Part shown: positions 32,817 through 41,740 of the stretch, piece by piece | How positions within the stretch are numbered: position 1 is the stretch's first letter | Layout: every line of letters begins with the position of its first letter | Origin: Flavobacterium sp. GT3R68 | Lineage (GTDB): Bacteria > Bacteroidota > Bacteroidia > Flavobacteriales > Flavobacteriaceae | Direction of reading: 5' to 3' | Assembly: GCF_007109225.1 (NCBI RefSeq) | Contig: NZ_VJZK01000001.1 | Span: forward strand, 392,731-456,730 | DNA: 64,000 nucleotides | Program-made: the position numbers and the translations under genes | Notes under the pieces: model-generated | What the model was told of the DNA's origin: nothing | Seen by the model: only the letters and a program-made list of their open reading frames with translations | Database searches by the model: none

Positions 32817-34508
32817 ATGAAAGAAATTAAAAACATAGTACGCTCAAGAGCCCAGGAATCATCCAGTGCAGTTGAGAAATTATACATCACGATGCGTCAT
32901 TTGTTCAATAGAGGATTCTATAAACCAATGGGAGTTTCGGGTGAAACCTTGCGAGAAGCTTTATTGTCATTACGACCAGAAATATACGGAACTATTGCCG
33001 AAGAAAAAGTAGAATTAAGCGGACTTTTGTATGTAATCGAAAGGCTTCCGGTAGGAATTGAAGAATGTCGTTTTATCAACTTAACGTCAGATGAAGGCTA
33101 TTCAAAATCCCACTTCAAAGCGATTATTCCGCCAAAAAGAAGAAGAAATTGTTACCGTATTGATGACGAACAGATGAACGTCGAAATTACTCGCGGACGT
33201 TCTGACATTTATGATATCCTGACACACCTGACTTTTATTTTTATTGAATCCCATAAGATAAAAGACCGGGTATTGATTGACGAAAGCGGAGAAGTAACGC
33301 GCGATTGGCAAAAACTGGAGCAAGCGGTTTTATCCAACAAGAAGCTAACCCTGATAGATAAGGAAAAAGCCATTTCCCATACGGCCAATATTTTAGCGAG
33401 AACATTTGCTGAGGTTCTGGATATCTATGATGCTTTTGGAACAGCCGACAAACCGGACCGTTTCCTTCACATCATTTACTGGTTAGGAAAACTGGCCCTG
33501 GAAGAAGTGTTGGGCAACAATAAAAGAACCATTACATTCAGCCCTATCTTGAGAGAACGTTTAGGACACCATATCCACGGTGAAATTTGGGCAACCAACA
33601 TCAAGGAAGTGCTTCGTGATAACGAGTTACTGGACCGACCAATTCATATCATCAGTGCCAACATGCACAGTGTGATGAATTCTGTTTTTGCGACCCATGT
33701 CCTGAAAACCAAATTCAAAGACAAATCTGATTTCTTTATTTACGAAGAAATGAGTAAATCGGGAGCTCACGATGTGAGAAACAAAGTAGAGGATTTTGCA
33801 AAACTGCACGGAATGATTTCGCTTCCGGATACTTCTGGAACCAATATCGATGTTCAGATTTTCGATACTGCCCAAATCGATTGGAAAAAATCAGCATTTC
33901 CAAAGGCGCAGCTGGACGATACAAAACCGGTAATCATCGTAATGGATTATGCTTTCGGTGAGCAGGCTTATGAAACTATTGATGAGTTGTTGAAACCATT
34001 TCAACTGACTAAAGAAAATAAAATATTTTTGAATGTTGTCTCTGTTTCGATTATGGGTAAAGCCGGAATCCTTCAGGGCGGAAAAGGGGATATCATGATT
34101 CCTTCGGCCCACATCAATGAGGGAACCGGGGATAATTATACGTTTGAAAACGAACTGACGGCTGAAATGCTGGAAGGAAACGATATTGCTGTTTTTGCCG
34201 GACCAATGGTAACTGTTTTAGGAACCTCGCTACAGAATAAGGATTTATTGAAATTTTTCCATGATTCGACCTGGGGTGTAATTGGACTGGAAATGGAAGG
34301 GGCCTATTACCAAAAAGCCATCCAGTCAGCATCTAAAATCAGAAAAAGCATCAATCCGGACGTAAAAGTACGGTATGCCTATTACGCTTCGGATAATCCT
34401 TTGGAAACGGGTAGTACTCTGGCTTCCGGCGGATTAGGGACTACAGGGGTAAAACCAACCTATTTGATTACCATTAAAATATTGGAACAAATTTTTAACG
34501 TAAAATAA
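32817..34508 (+). CDS. DUF6909 family protein, nucleosidase-like C-terminal half
   Basis: This 563-residue cytosolic protein matches the Bacteroidota DUF6909 family. The N-terminal 230 residues are helical with a YITMRHLFNRGFYKPMG start. The C-terminal half resembles the nucleoside phosphorylase/AMP nucleosidase fold, with PIHIISANMHSVMNSVFA, KAGILQGGKGDIMIP and the ligand-binding-like VIGLEMEGAYYQKA. A nucleoside or nucleotide hydrolase role is plausible but inferred. A TACATTTG box lies at 32788-32795. It is well conserved in codon use and probably a housekeeping gene. The polysaccharide locus starts 10 bases later. Confidence 0.8.
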   Translation: MKEIKNIVRSRAQESSSAVEKLYITMRHLFNRGFYKPMGVSGETLREALLSLRPEIYGTIAEEKVELSGLLYVIERLPVGIEECRFINLTSDEGYSKSHFKAIIPPKRRRNCYRIDDEQMNVEITRGRSDIYDILTHLTFIFIESHKIKDRVLIDESGEVTRDWQKLEQAVLSNKKLTLIDKEKAISHTANILARTFAEVLDIYDAFGTADKPDRFLHIIYWLGKLALEEVLGNNKRTITFSPILRERLGHHIHGEIWATNIKEVLRDNELLDRPIHIISANMHSVMNSVFATHVLKTKFKDKSDFFIYEEMSKSGAHDVRNKVEDFAKLHGMISLPDTSGTNIDVQIFDTAQIDWKKSAFPKAQLDDTKPVIIVMDYAFGEQAYETIDELLKPFQLTKENKIFLNVVSVSIMGKAGILQGGKGDIMIPSAHINEGTGDNYTFENELTAEMLEGNDIAVFAGPMVTVLGTSLQNKDLLKFFHDSTWGVIGLEMEGAYYQKAIQSASKIRKSINPDVKVRYAYYASDNPLETGSTLASGGLGTTGVKPTYLITIKILEQIFNVK

Positions 34509-34518
34509 AAACCACACT

Positions 34519-35493
34519 ATGAGTTCAACCTCAAAAATGAACACGGAGGACCAGGAAATTGATTTGTCACAGATTTCAAAAAAAATCGGCGGCTTTTTCG
34601 AAAACATATCGACAAAAATTTTCAAGAGCATCTTATTTATCTGGCGACATATTATAATTATCGGAATACTTTTTATCGTTGGCATCGCCCTTGGTATTTA
34701 TCTGGATTCGGTAAAAATGTATGATAATCAAATCATTGTCACGCCAAATTATGACTCAACAGATTACCTCTACTCTAAGATTGATCTTATTAAAGCTAAA
34801 ATAAATGAAGGCGATACAATCTTTTTAAAAGAAGTGATAGGAATTAAGAACCCAAAAAAAATATTAAAAATTGAAATCGAGCCTATTCCGGATGTGTATC
34901 GATTTATTCAGGGCAATGCCGCTAATTTTGAATTCATTAAATTATTGGCTGAAGACGGTGATATAAAAAAGATTGTAGACGATAATTTAACAAGTAAAAA
35001 TTATCCTTTTCATGTCATCTCGTATACCACAAAAGAAAAAACAAGCGACGTGAAGACCTTGACGCCACTTCTGGCTTTTTTGAATAATTCCGATTATTAC
35101 AAAAAAGTCCAAAATGAAACGTTAAACAACATTCAGCTAAAGATGAGCCAAAACGATTCGATTATGAAGCAAATCGATAGTTTTTTAAATAGTTTAAGAA
35201 ATAGTGCCGGTAGTTCAGATAAACTGGTTTATTATAAAGAGAATACCACGCAATTGAATGACGCTTTAAAAAACAAGGAAGAACTGCTGAATCAACAAGG
35301 TATTATGCGACTGCAACTAATAAACTACGATAAGATTATAAAAGATACAAGCACCACCATCAATATTGTTAGCACGAAGTCTGTTAACGGTAAAATGAAA
35401 TTTCTTTTGCCTATTTTGTTTATTTTGATGTTTATGCTTGGAAATGCCTTCGTAGCATATTTTAAAAGACAAACCACTAAATTAAATAATTAA
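34519..35493 (+). CDS. Wzz-like chain length determinant (PCP) protein
   Basis: This 324-residue protein has two membrane helices, at about 43-65 and 296-314. They bracket a long, helical, probably periplasmic domain with coiled-coil character. This is the topology of polysaccharide co-polymerases such as Wzz. Sequence motifs are weak, and the usual proline-rich second helix is not obvious, so the assignment rests on topology and position directly before rfbA. It would set chain length of the polysaccharide made by the locus. The next gene starts 6 bases after its stop. Confidence 0.7.
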   Translation: MSSTSKMNTEDQEIDLSQISKKIGGFFENISTKIFKSILFIWRHIIIIGILFIVGIALGIYLDSVKMYDNQIIVTPNYDSTDYLYSKIDLIKAKINEGDTIFLKEVIGIKNPKKILKIEIEPIPDVYRFIQGNAANFEFIKLLAEDGDIKKIVDDNLTSKNYPFHVISYTTKEKTSDVKTLTPLLAFLNNSDYYKKVQNETLNNIQLKMSQNDSIMKQIDSFLNSLRNSAGSSDKLVYYKENTTQLNDALKNKEELLNQQGIMRLQLINYDKIIKDTSTTINIVSTKSVNGKMKFLLPILFILMFMLGNAFVAYFKRQTTKLNN

Positions 35494-35499
35494 AATTCG

Positions 35500-36357
35500 A
35501 TGAAAGGAATAATTTTAGCTGGCGGCTCAGGAACAAGATTGCATCCATTGACATTGGCAGTCAGCAAACAATTGATGCCGATTTACGATAAACCAATGAT
35601 TTATTATCCGTTGTCAACTTTGATGTGGGCCGGAATAAACGAAATTTTAATTATATCAACTCCACATGATTTACCGTTATTCCAACAATTATTGGGTGAT
35701 GGAAAAAATTTAGGCTGTCGATTTGAATACGCAGTCCAGGAAAACCCGAATGGCTTGGCAGAAGCTTTTATTATCGGAAAAGAGTTCATCGGAACAGATA
35801 AAGTGGCGTTGGTTTTAGGCGATAATATCTTTTATGGCACCGGATTGTCTGATTTGCTTCGGGCGAATAATGATCCTGATGGAGGAATTATCTACGCTTA
35901 TCACGTGCATGATCCGGAACGTTATGGTGTGGTAGATTTTGATGCTAACGGAAAAGTCTTGTCCATCGAAGAAAAACCTGAAATACCAAAGTCCAATTTT
36001 GCTGTACCGGGAATCTATTTTTACGACAATGATGTAGTCGAAATTGCGGCCAACATCAAGCCAAGTCACCGAGGAGAACTGGAGATTACCGATGTGAACA
36101 GAGAATATCTAAAAAGAGGCAAACTTAAAGTAAGTATTCTCGACAGAGGAACGGCGTGGCTTGATACGGGGACATTTAACTCCCTGATGCAGGCTTCGCA
36201 GTTTGTACAGGTAATTGAAGAGAGACAAGGATTGAAAATTGGTTCAATAGAAGAAGCAGCTTTTCGAATGGGTTTCATCGACGCGGAACAGTTGAAAGTT
36301 TTGGCGCAGCCCTTGCTGAAAAGTGGTTATGGAACTCACTTGCTTAGTATTATTTAA
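35500..36357 (+). CDS. rfbA: glucose-1-phosphate thymidylyltransferase
   Basis: RfbA makes dTDP-glucose from dTTP and glucose 1-phosphate, the first step to dTDP-L-rhamnose. The 285-residue protein shows the nucleotide-binding [11 protein letters not shown] (8-18), [25 protein letters not shown] and the EEKPEIPKS loop. Length is typical of the short RmlA class. It is followed by rfbC after 2 bases and belongs to an rfbA-rfbC-rfbD operon. Confidence 0.96.
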   Translation: MKGIILAGGSGTRLHPLTLAVSKQLMPIYDKPMIYYPLSTLMWAGINEILIISTPHDLPLFQQLLGDGKNLGCRFEYAVQENPNGLAEAFIIGKEFIGTDKVALVLGDNIFYGTGLSDLLRANNDPDGGIIYAYHVHDPERYGVVDFDANGKVLSIEEKPEIPKSNFAVPGIYFYDNDVVEIAANIKPSHRGELEITDVNREYLKRGKLKVSILDRGTAWLDTGTFNSLMQASQFVQVIEERQGLKIGSIEEAAFRMGFIDAEQLKVLAQPLLKSGYGTHLLSII

Positions 36358-36359
36358 AA

Positions 36360-36911
36360 ATGAAATTTATCCCCACAAAATTAGAAGGATGTTTTATAAT
36401 TGAGCCCAATATCATCACAGATGAGCGCGGTTATTTTATGGAAAGTTTTAACGAGAACACATTTCAGACAGGAATTGGACAACCAGTGCACTTTGTACAG
36501 GACAATCAGTCTTATTCTACAAAAGGTGTCCTTCGGGGCCTGCATTATCAAATCGGAGAACACGCCCAAGCCAAGTTAGTCCGCGTTCTGGGCGGGGAGG
36601 TCCTAGACGTAGTGGTTGATCTTAGACCGGAGTCAAAGACTTTTGGTGAAAGTGTCTCGGTAATGCTGTCAGCCGGAAACCAAAGACAGTTTTTCGTTCC
36701 AAGAGGATTTGCTCATGGGTTTTTAGTTTTGAGTGAAACAGCTACTTTCTTTTATAAATGCGATAATTTTTATAACAAAGATTCAGAAGGAGGGTTGATT
36801 TACAGCGATCCCACGGTTAATATTGATTGGCAGTTTCCCACAAGTGGCCTGTTGATTTCAGAAAAAGATAAGGTATTGCCAACATTGGAAAATGCCCGAA
36901 AAGTATGGTAG
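36360..36911 (+). CDS. rfbC: dTDP-4-dehydrorhamnose 3,5-epimerase
   Basis: RfbC epimerises dTDP-4-keto-6-deoxyglucose at C3 and C5. The 183-residue cupin-type protein shows DERGYFMESFNE, the catalytic-histidine segment GVLRGLHYQ (58-66), LDVVVDLRP and FVPRGFAHGFLVLS. Length is typical. Its end overlaps rfbD by 7 bases. Confidence 0.96.
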   Translation: MKFIPTKLEGCFIIEPNIITDERGYFMESFNENTFQTGIGQPVHFVQDNQSYSTKGVLRGLHYQIGEHAQAKLVRVLGGEVLDVVVDLRPESKTFGESVSVMLSAGNQRQFFVPRGFAHGFLVLSETATFFYKCDNFYNKDSEGGLIYSDPTVNIDWQFPTSGLLISEKDKVLPTLENARKVW

Positions 36912-37738
36912 TTTTAGTAACCGGCGCCAACGGGCAATTGGGTACAGCACTGCAGTCCATTGAAGTAAAGTATCCCGAAATAAATTTTGTATTTGTTTCT
37001 TCTTTTGAGTGTGATGTGACTAATAAACATTCCATTCAAAACATTTTCGAAAAGGAAAAACCTAGTTTTTGCATTAACACTGCAGCTTATACCGCAGTTG
37101 ATAAAGCGGAAAGCGACACCGAAAAAGCATTCGACATCAATGTAAATGGCGCTAAAAACCTGGCAGAAACCTGTAGGGACTATAATGTTACGTTATTGCA
37201 CGTCTCTACTGATTTTGTTTTTGATGGAAATAGAAACATACCCTATACCGAAGAAGACACAACCAATCCGCAAAGTATTTATGGACAGACGAAATTAGAC
37301 GGTGAACAAGCCATTAAACAGGCTCTTAGACACTATTTTATCATTAGGACCTCGTGGTTGTATTCTGGTTTTGGAAATAATTTCATGAAAACCATGTTGC
37401 GTCTTGCAAAAGAAAGGACATCAATAAGTGTAGTCGATGACCAAATCGGGACCCCAACACATGCCGTTGATTTGGCGGAAGCCCTGATTAAAATTATCTT
37501 AAGCGGCAAGAATGCGTATGGAATTTACCACTTCAGCAATGAAGGTATTGCCAGTTGGCATGATTTTGCAAAGAAAATATTTGAGATTAACCACGTGGCG
37601 ATCGATTTACAGCCGATTCCATCGTCTCAATTCCCTACCCCGGCCACACGTCCAAAGTACAGCGTATTAGATAAAACGAAAATCAAAACAGTATTTGGAA
37701 TAGAAATAAAAAAATGGGAAGATGCCTTAATTCAATAG
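36905..37738 (+). CDS. rfbD: dTDP-4-dehydrorhamnose reductase
   Basis: RfbD reduces the final intermediate to dTDP-L-rhamnose with NAD(P)H. The 277-residue short-chain-type protein has the Rossmann motif VTGANGQLG (5-13), CINTAAYTAVDKAE, the STDFVFDG segment and the catalytic YGQTKLDGE (YxxxK). Its start overlaps rfbC. rfbB, the 4,6-dehydratase, is missing from the cluster and from the window. A terminator follows. Confidence 0.95.
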   Translation: MVVLVTGANGQLGTALQSIEVKYPEINFVFVSSFECDVTNKHSIQNIFEKEKPSFCINTAAYTAVDKAESDTEKAFDINVNGAKNLAETCRDYNVTLLHVSTDFVFDGNRNIPYTEEDTTNPQSIYGQTKLDGEQAIKQALRHYFIIRTSWLYSGFGNNFMKTMLRLAKERTSISVVDDQIGTPTHAVDLAEALIKIILSGKNAYGIYHFSNEGIASWHDFAKKIFEINHVAIDLQPIPSSQFPTPATRPKYSVLDKTKIKTVFGIEIKKWEDALIQ

Positions 37739-37753
37739 GATTCTAAAAATATT

Positions 37754-37788
37754 AAAAAAGGAGATAATTTGTGTTATCTCCTTTTTTT
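37754..37788. terminator. bidirectional terminator after rfbD
   Basis: AAAAAAGGAGATAA and TTATCTCCTTTTTT pair perfectly around TTTGTG. It separates rfbD from the convergent CotH gene. Confidence 0.9.
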
Positions 37789-37803
37789 GTTTTTTATGAT
37801 TTT

Positions 37804-40800
37804 TTATTCTTTAATCAATTTAATTGTTTTTATCTGGCCTTCTAATTTCAAATGAAGAAAATACAAGCCCCCTGGTAATTCAGACAGGTTAATCCGGTAA
37901 TTACTAATCATACCGTTTTTTAATATTTTACCATCGATAGCGTAAACCTGATAATAAACATCCCCCGTATATTTACTTACGTTCACCATTTCTAAAAATG
38001 GATTCGGATATATGATGAGCTTCTCCAAATCATTAAAAATGACCCCAAGCGGACTATCTACAGTTATCACAACATCGGCATTGTCACTACCACCAGAATT
38101 ACTAGCGGAAACCTGATAAGTGGTCATGCCCGCAGTTTCAGTCGGAGTTCCCGAAATAACGCCCGTTGATGGGTTCAACGTTATTCCCTGTGGTAATGGA
38201 GGGCTAACAGCATACGTAATAACTGTTCCACCAGAAACGGATGGATTTAAAGGAGTTATGGCTGAACCTTTGGTATAGACATTCGGGGAAGAATAACTTA
38301 GTGAACTTGGTGCCACATCATTTACGGTAATAACCACATTTGCATTCGCACTGCCACCCGAGTGAGTAGCGGTCACCACATACGTTGCCATTGGGGCAAC
38401 CGTTGTCGGTGTGCCTGAAATTACTCCAGTGGAGGTATTCAACGACAATCCTGTCGGCAAACTCGGCGCAACACTATAACTTAATACCGGTCCGGAAGCC
38501 GTTGGTGTTAAGTTGGTTATGGCCGAACCTTTAGTAAAGACATTGGGCGATGTGTATGAGACATTGAAAGTAGCCGGAAGTACGGTTCCCTCCACAGCAA
38601 AATTATTAAAAGTCACCCGATTACCATTGTCAAGTGTCAAATTGGATCCCGTAAAACGTAGTCTAACTTTAAAATTCGCATTATTATTCGCGGTAGTTAT
38701 AGACGTAAAGTCAATTTGAAACAATTGATAAGTATCGGTTAACGGCAATGAAGAGGAAGTTAGACCGGTAGTAATCCAGTTTGGCGTTCCGGAATTAACT
38801 GCATAATCTACAGTAATGCCTGTTATTCCGGCAAGTTCATCCACGGCAGCAAATGAAAACTTAATGTTAGAATATCCCGCCGTTGAAAAATTAAATACCA
38901 TCGTATTCTCCAGTCCTCCGTTTTGAAATGGTTGTTTAATTTGCAGTCCTCTCATCACATTTGCATCATAAGCAGCATTTCCATTTGCCTCCGGCCGGTA
39001 ATTAATCGAGGTTGGATTATTTCTTCTTTCCATGGATGCTTTTCTCCAATTGGGATCGGATACTGTAAAAGGATATCCCGCCAACGAAGATTGATATTGG
39101 ATTACCCCATTACTGCTGAACTCGTATGTGGAATTAAGGGTTTCCAACGGGGCATTATTAGTTATGTTTGAGTCCATCATCCAGAAATATATCGGGACAC
39201 TCGTTCCGGAACTTTGCGGCACAAAATGGGCGGTAATTGAATAGTTACCGGTTGGAGTGATTGTAATTTCTGCATTGGTACTGGTTGAAGCACCGCTCCA
39301 ATGGTCGAATATATATCCCGTTTTCGGAACGGCTTTCAGTTTTACCGGAATATTATGGAAATAGATTCCAGTCCATGGATATGGATTTCCGCTGATTCCG
39401 GGTGTTCCGTCCAGGATATTTATCGTATTTATTTTGATGTATCCGTGACTTGCGTCCGAAACATTTAAAGTAGCATTAATATTTGAACTAATACTAAATT
39501 TGGATCTGATGTGATTTCTTTGCAAAGCAGGTCTGGCATTTGCAAAATCTTTTTCGTAAGTAAGATCTTCATTCCATTCATCCATACTTACCGGAAAACT
39601 CCATCTGGTTATGTGCCCGGGCATTTCCGGAGCAATAACGGCCGACATCCCGTTTATGATTGATATAATTCTTGTAGAAAGAAAAGATGTATTCAGCAAA
39701 TCGGCGAAACGATTTATAAAATCATTTTTATAAGTAGTGTTTTCCAAAAGTCTTCGTAATATTAAGGTAGACCAAGCCGGATTTACACCGTTTTCGTCAA
39801 CGGATGTTGCGATTGCTAGGGTATTGTAATTAAAATCGTGGGTATCAACTGCAAATGTCGAGTCCAGATCATGAAACATCCATCGCCATCTGCCATCAAG
39901 GCCATAGGGCGCGGCGGCATTATAAGCGACCCTATTACGCCAGTAATGAATGTTATTATTAGGCCAGTCCGAATTCTGAAGGAATATTTCGGCAATAAAA
40001 TAATCACTGAAACTTTCGGGATCCAATTGTGTTTTTATATAATCAAAATTTGCTGTAGATGACAAAGAATTCGTTTCCAAATAAGTCATCATTGCATTAT
40101 AATGCACTGCATCTCCTTCCTGTGGAGAACCATTGTATTCTAAGAAATCGACGTCATCCGTATTATAGACTCTTTTAAAATAATTATTGTCGTAGCGTTC
40201 CCGAATATTATATATTCCCCAGAATTCCCCGTTCAAAAAAGCAATAGTTGGCTGATAGGCTTCCTTTTCGGGATACAATTCTTTGCATATTGTATGCCCC
40301 AGGGCATCTTTAAACATCGTTTTACGAAAATCAGTTCCGGAATTTGAAAGTGTTAATCTGTCGAAACTGGTATATGGCAAATCGGTAAAAAACTTATAGT
40401 CCAAATCATCATCGCCATAATCAGATCTTGCAAATACACTTAAACTTTTATTTTCATATCTTCTAGACGATCCGCCGCGTATTCTAAAACCTACTTCCTG
40501 GCTGATCTTTTCGGAACCATTTACGAAGTAACTTATATTTCCTTGTCTTTCACTTTCGATGCCCTCGCGGTAATAATTCCCTGCATCTCCGGCACGGGCA
40601 GACCCATTGGGATTGGCGGCTCTCCAGTCATCAAAATCTTTACCGGCAACAAATATTCCGTCGTCATAATCAAAAAACCGGTCTTCGTTAATGCTTACCG
40701 ACACCACAGGCAAAGTATATTTGGTACTCCCTAGCGGGGTAATAAAATACGTTTTGGTTATTATTTTACTGGATATAAAACCCGATTTGATGACTTTAGC

Positions 40801-41676
40801 CCTTACGACAGTTCCCTTAAACACGGGATTATCCGGAAAATAATAGGAAGGATCAAAACTATAGGTTGATGAAATGGCGGAAACTTTGTTAGGTTGGGAG
40901 GTTCTGTCAATAATATTTAAAGGCGCACTGTATTGCAGGGTTCGAAAATTTTTATTTAACAACGGACCTGTTGGCTGTCCCGGTAATTCTGTATATTGAT
41001 TTTTATGGGAGTAGGTAGTTCCTCCCAAATTATTTGCATCAGGGTCGGAGCCATCCAGAGTATAAAGTATAGTAACGCCGGAATCAGTGGAGGACAAGGT
41101 CAAGTTAAAAGCTGAAGGTAAAAATCCACTGTTTTGAGAAAAAACGGGCGGATTTAAAACGCCGGTATAGCCAGTAGATGCGTTTACTGCATTGGGAGTG
41201 GGAGTTTCGAAAAACACATATGGACCAGTTCCGTTAGGCAAACGGCCATATGAAATATCTGGTACCAGAACGGTGGGGGGAACACTACTCACCACAACTC
41301 CAGAGGCATTGCTTAATAAAATTGTTTCACCCGAAGAGCTTATTTTGAAATTGGTATGCAACGCACTGCCCGGTGTAGTGCGGTTTTTATCGGAACACCA
41401 AATCAGTAAATATTGCCCGGCACCAATGGAAACATTCGGAAAAACCCATTTGTTCAGTACTGCCGGATCATCGGATAAACCATAGCCGTTCAAATTTATA
41501 CTTGAACTTCCGTTATTATACAATTCGACCCAATCCTGGTAACTGCCATCCTCATCTGTATTAATGGAGGTATTGGAAGTTAAGATTTCGTTGATAACTA
41601 AATTTTGACCCGAAACCAGATTTGCGCATAGAAGTATTAGTAAAGAAATCAAATAATGAGTATGTATTTTTTTCAT
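37804..41676 (-). CDS. T9SS-secreted CotH-kinase domain protein 1, with Ig modules
   Basis: This 1290-residue exported protein starts at MKKIHTHYL (an upstream in-frame start is rejected because this one begins a clean signal peptide ending LVSG). Domains in order are a lamin-tail domain (about 25-130), a chitobiase-C-like beta domain with YTLDGSDP and a CotH kinase domain (about 325-650). The CotH domain carries RIRGGSS, NGEFWGIYNIRE and the metal-site-like RWRWMFHDLD. An InlB-type GYIFDHWSG repeat, a jelly-roll domain and two putative Ig modules (GLSLNTSTGVISGTPT type) follow. The type A sorting domain is last. CotH proteins are atypical kinases that phosphorylate secreted proteins. The neighbour at 41741 is a paralogue. 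Confidence 0.9.
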   Translation of the reverse strand: MKKIHTHYLISLLILLCANLVSGQNLVINEILTSNTSINTDEDGSYQDWVELYNNGSSSINLNGYGLSDDPAVLNKWVFPNVSIGAGQYLLIWCSDKNRTTPGSALHTNFKISSSGETILLSNASGVVVSSVPPTVLVPDISYGRLPNGTGPYVFFETPTPNAVNASTGYTGVLNPPVFSQNSGFLPSAFNLTLSSTDSGVTILYTLDGSDPDANNLGGTTYSHKNQYTELPGQPTGPLLNKNFRTLQYSAPLNIIDRTSQPNKVSAISSTYSFDPSYYFPDNPVFKGTVVRAKVIKSGFISSKIITKTYFITPLGSTKYTLPVVSVSINEDRFFDYDDGIFVAGKDFDDWRAANPNGSARAGDAGNYYREGIESERQGNISYFVNGSEKISQEVGFRIRGGSSRRYENKSLSVFARSDYGDDDLDYKFFTDLPYTSFDRLTLSNSGTDFRKTMFKDALGHTICKELYPEKEAYQPTIAFLNGEFWGIYNIRERYDNNYFKRVYNTDDVDFLEYNGSPQEGDAVHYNAMMTYLETNSLSSTANFDYIKTQLDPESFSDYFIAEIFLQNSDWPNNNIHYWRNRVAYNAAAPYGLDGRWRWMFHDLDSTFAVDTHDFNYNTLAIATSVDENGVNPAWSTLILRRLLENTTYKNDFINRFADLLNTSFLSTRIISIINGMSAVIAPEMPGHITRWSFPVSMDEWNEDLTYEKDFANARPALQRNHIRSKFSISSNINATLNVSDASHGYIKINTINILDGTPGISGNPYPWTGIYFHNIPVKLKAVPKTGYIFDHWSGASTSTNAEITITPTGNYSITAHFVPQSSGTSVPIYFWMMDSNITNNAPLETLNSTYEFSSNGVIQYQSSLAGYPFTVSDPNWRKASMERRNNPTSINYRPEANGNAAYDANVMRGLQIKQPFQNGGLENTMVFNFSTAGYSNIKFSFAAVDELAGITGITVDYAVNSGTPNWITTGLTSSSLPLTDTYQLFQIDFTSITTANNNANFKVRLRFTGSNLTLDNGNRVTFNNFAVEGTVLPATFNVSYTSPNVFTKGSAITNLTPTASGPVLSYSVAPSLPTGLSLNTSTGVISGTPTTVAPMATYVVTATHSGGSANANVVITVNDVAPSSLSYSSPNVYTKGSAITPLNPSVSGGTVITYAVSPPLPQGITLNPSTGVISGTPTETAGMTTYQVSASNSGGSDNADVVITVDSPLGVIFNDLEKLIIYPNPFLEMVNVSKYTGDVYYQVYAIDGKILKNGMISNYRINLSELPGGLYFLHLKLEGQIKTIKLIKE

Positions 41677-41740
41677 AATAAGTATATTAAATGATCTGAA
41701 TGGTAAAATTGTCAAATTCTATTTCATAATTGGAAAAGGT

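Noticed and set aside
37593..37600. CCACGTGG inside rfbD as another parS-like site.
   Set aside because: Only the 8-base core matches; the flanking half-sites are absent.
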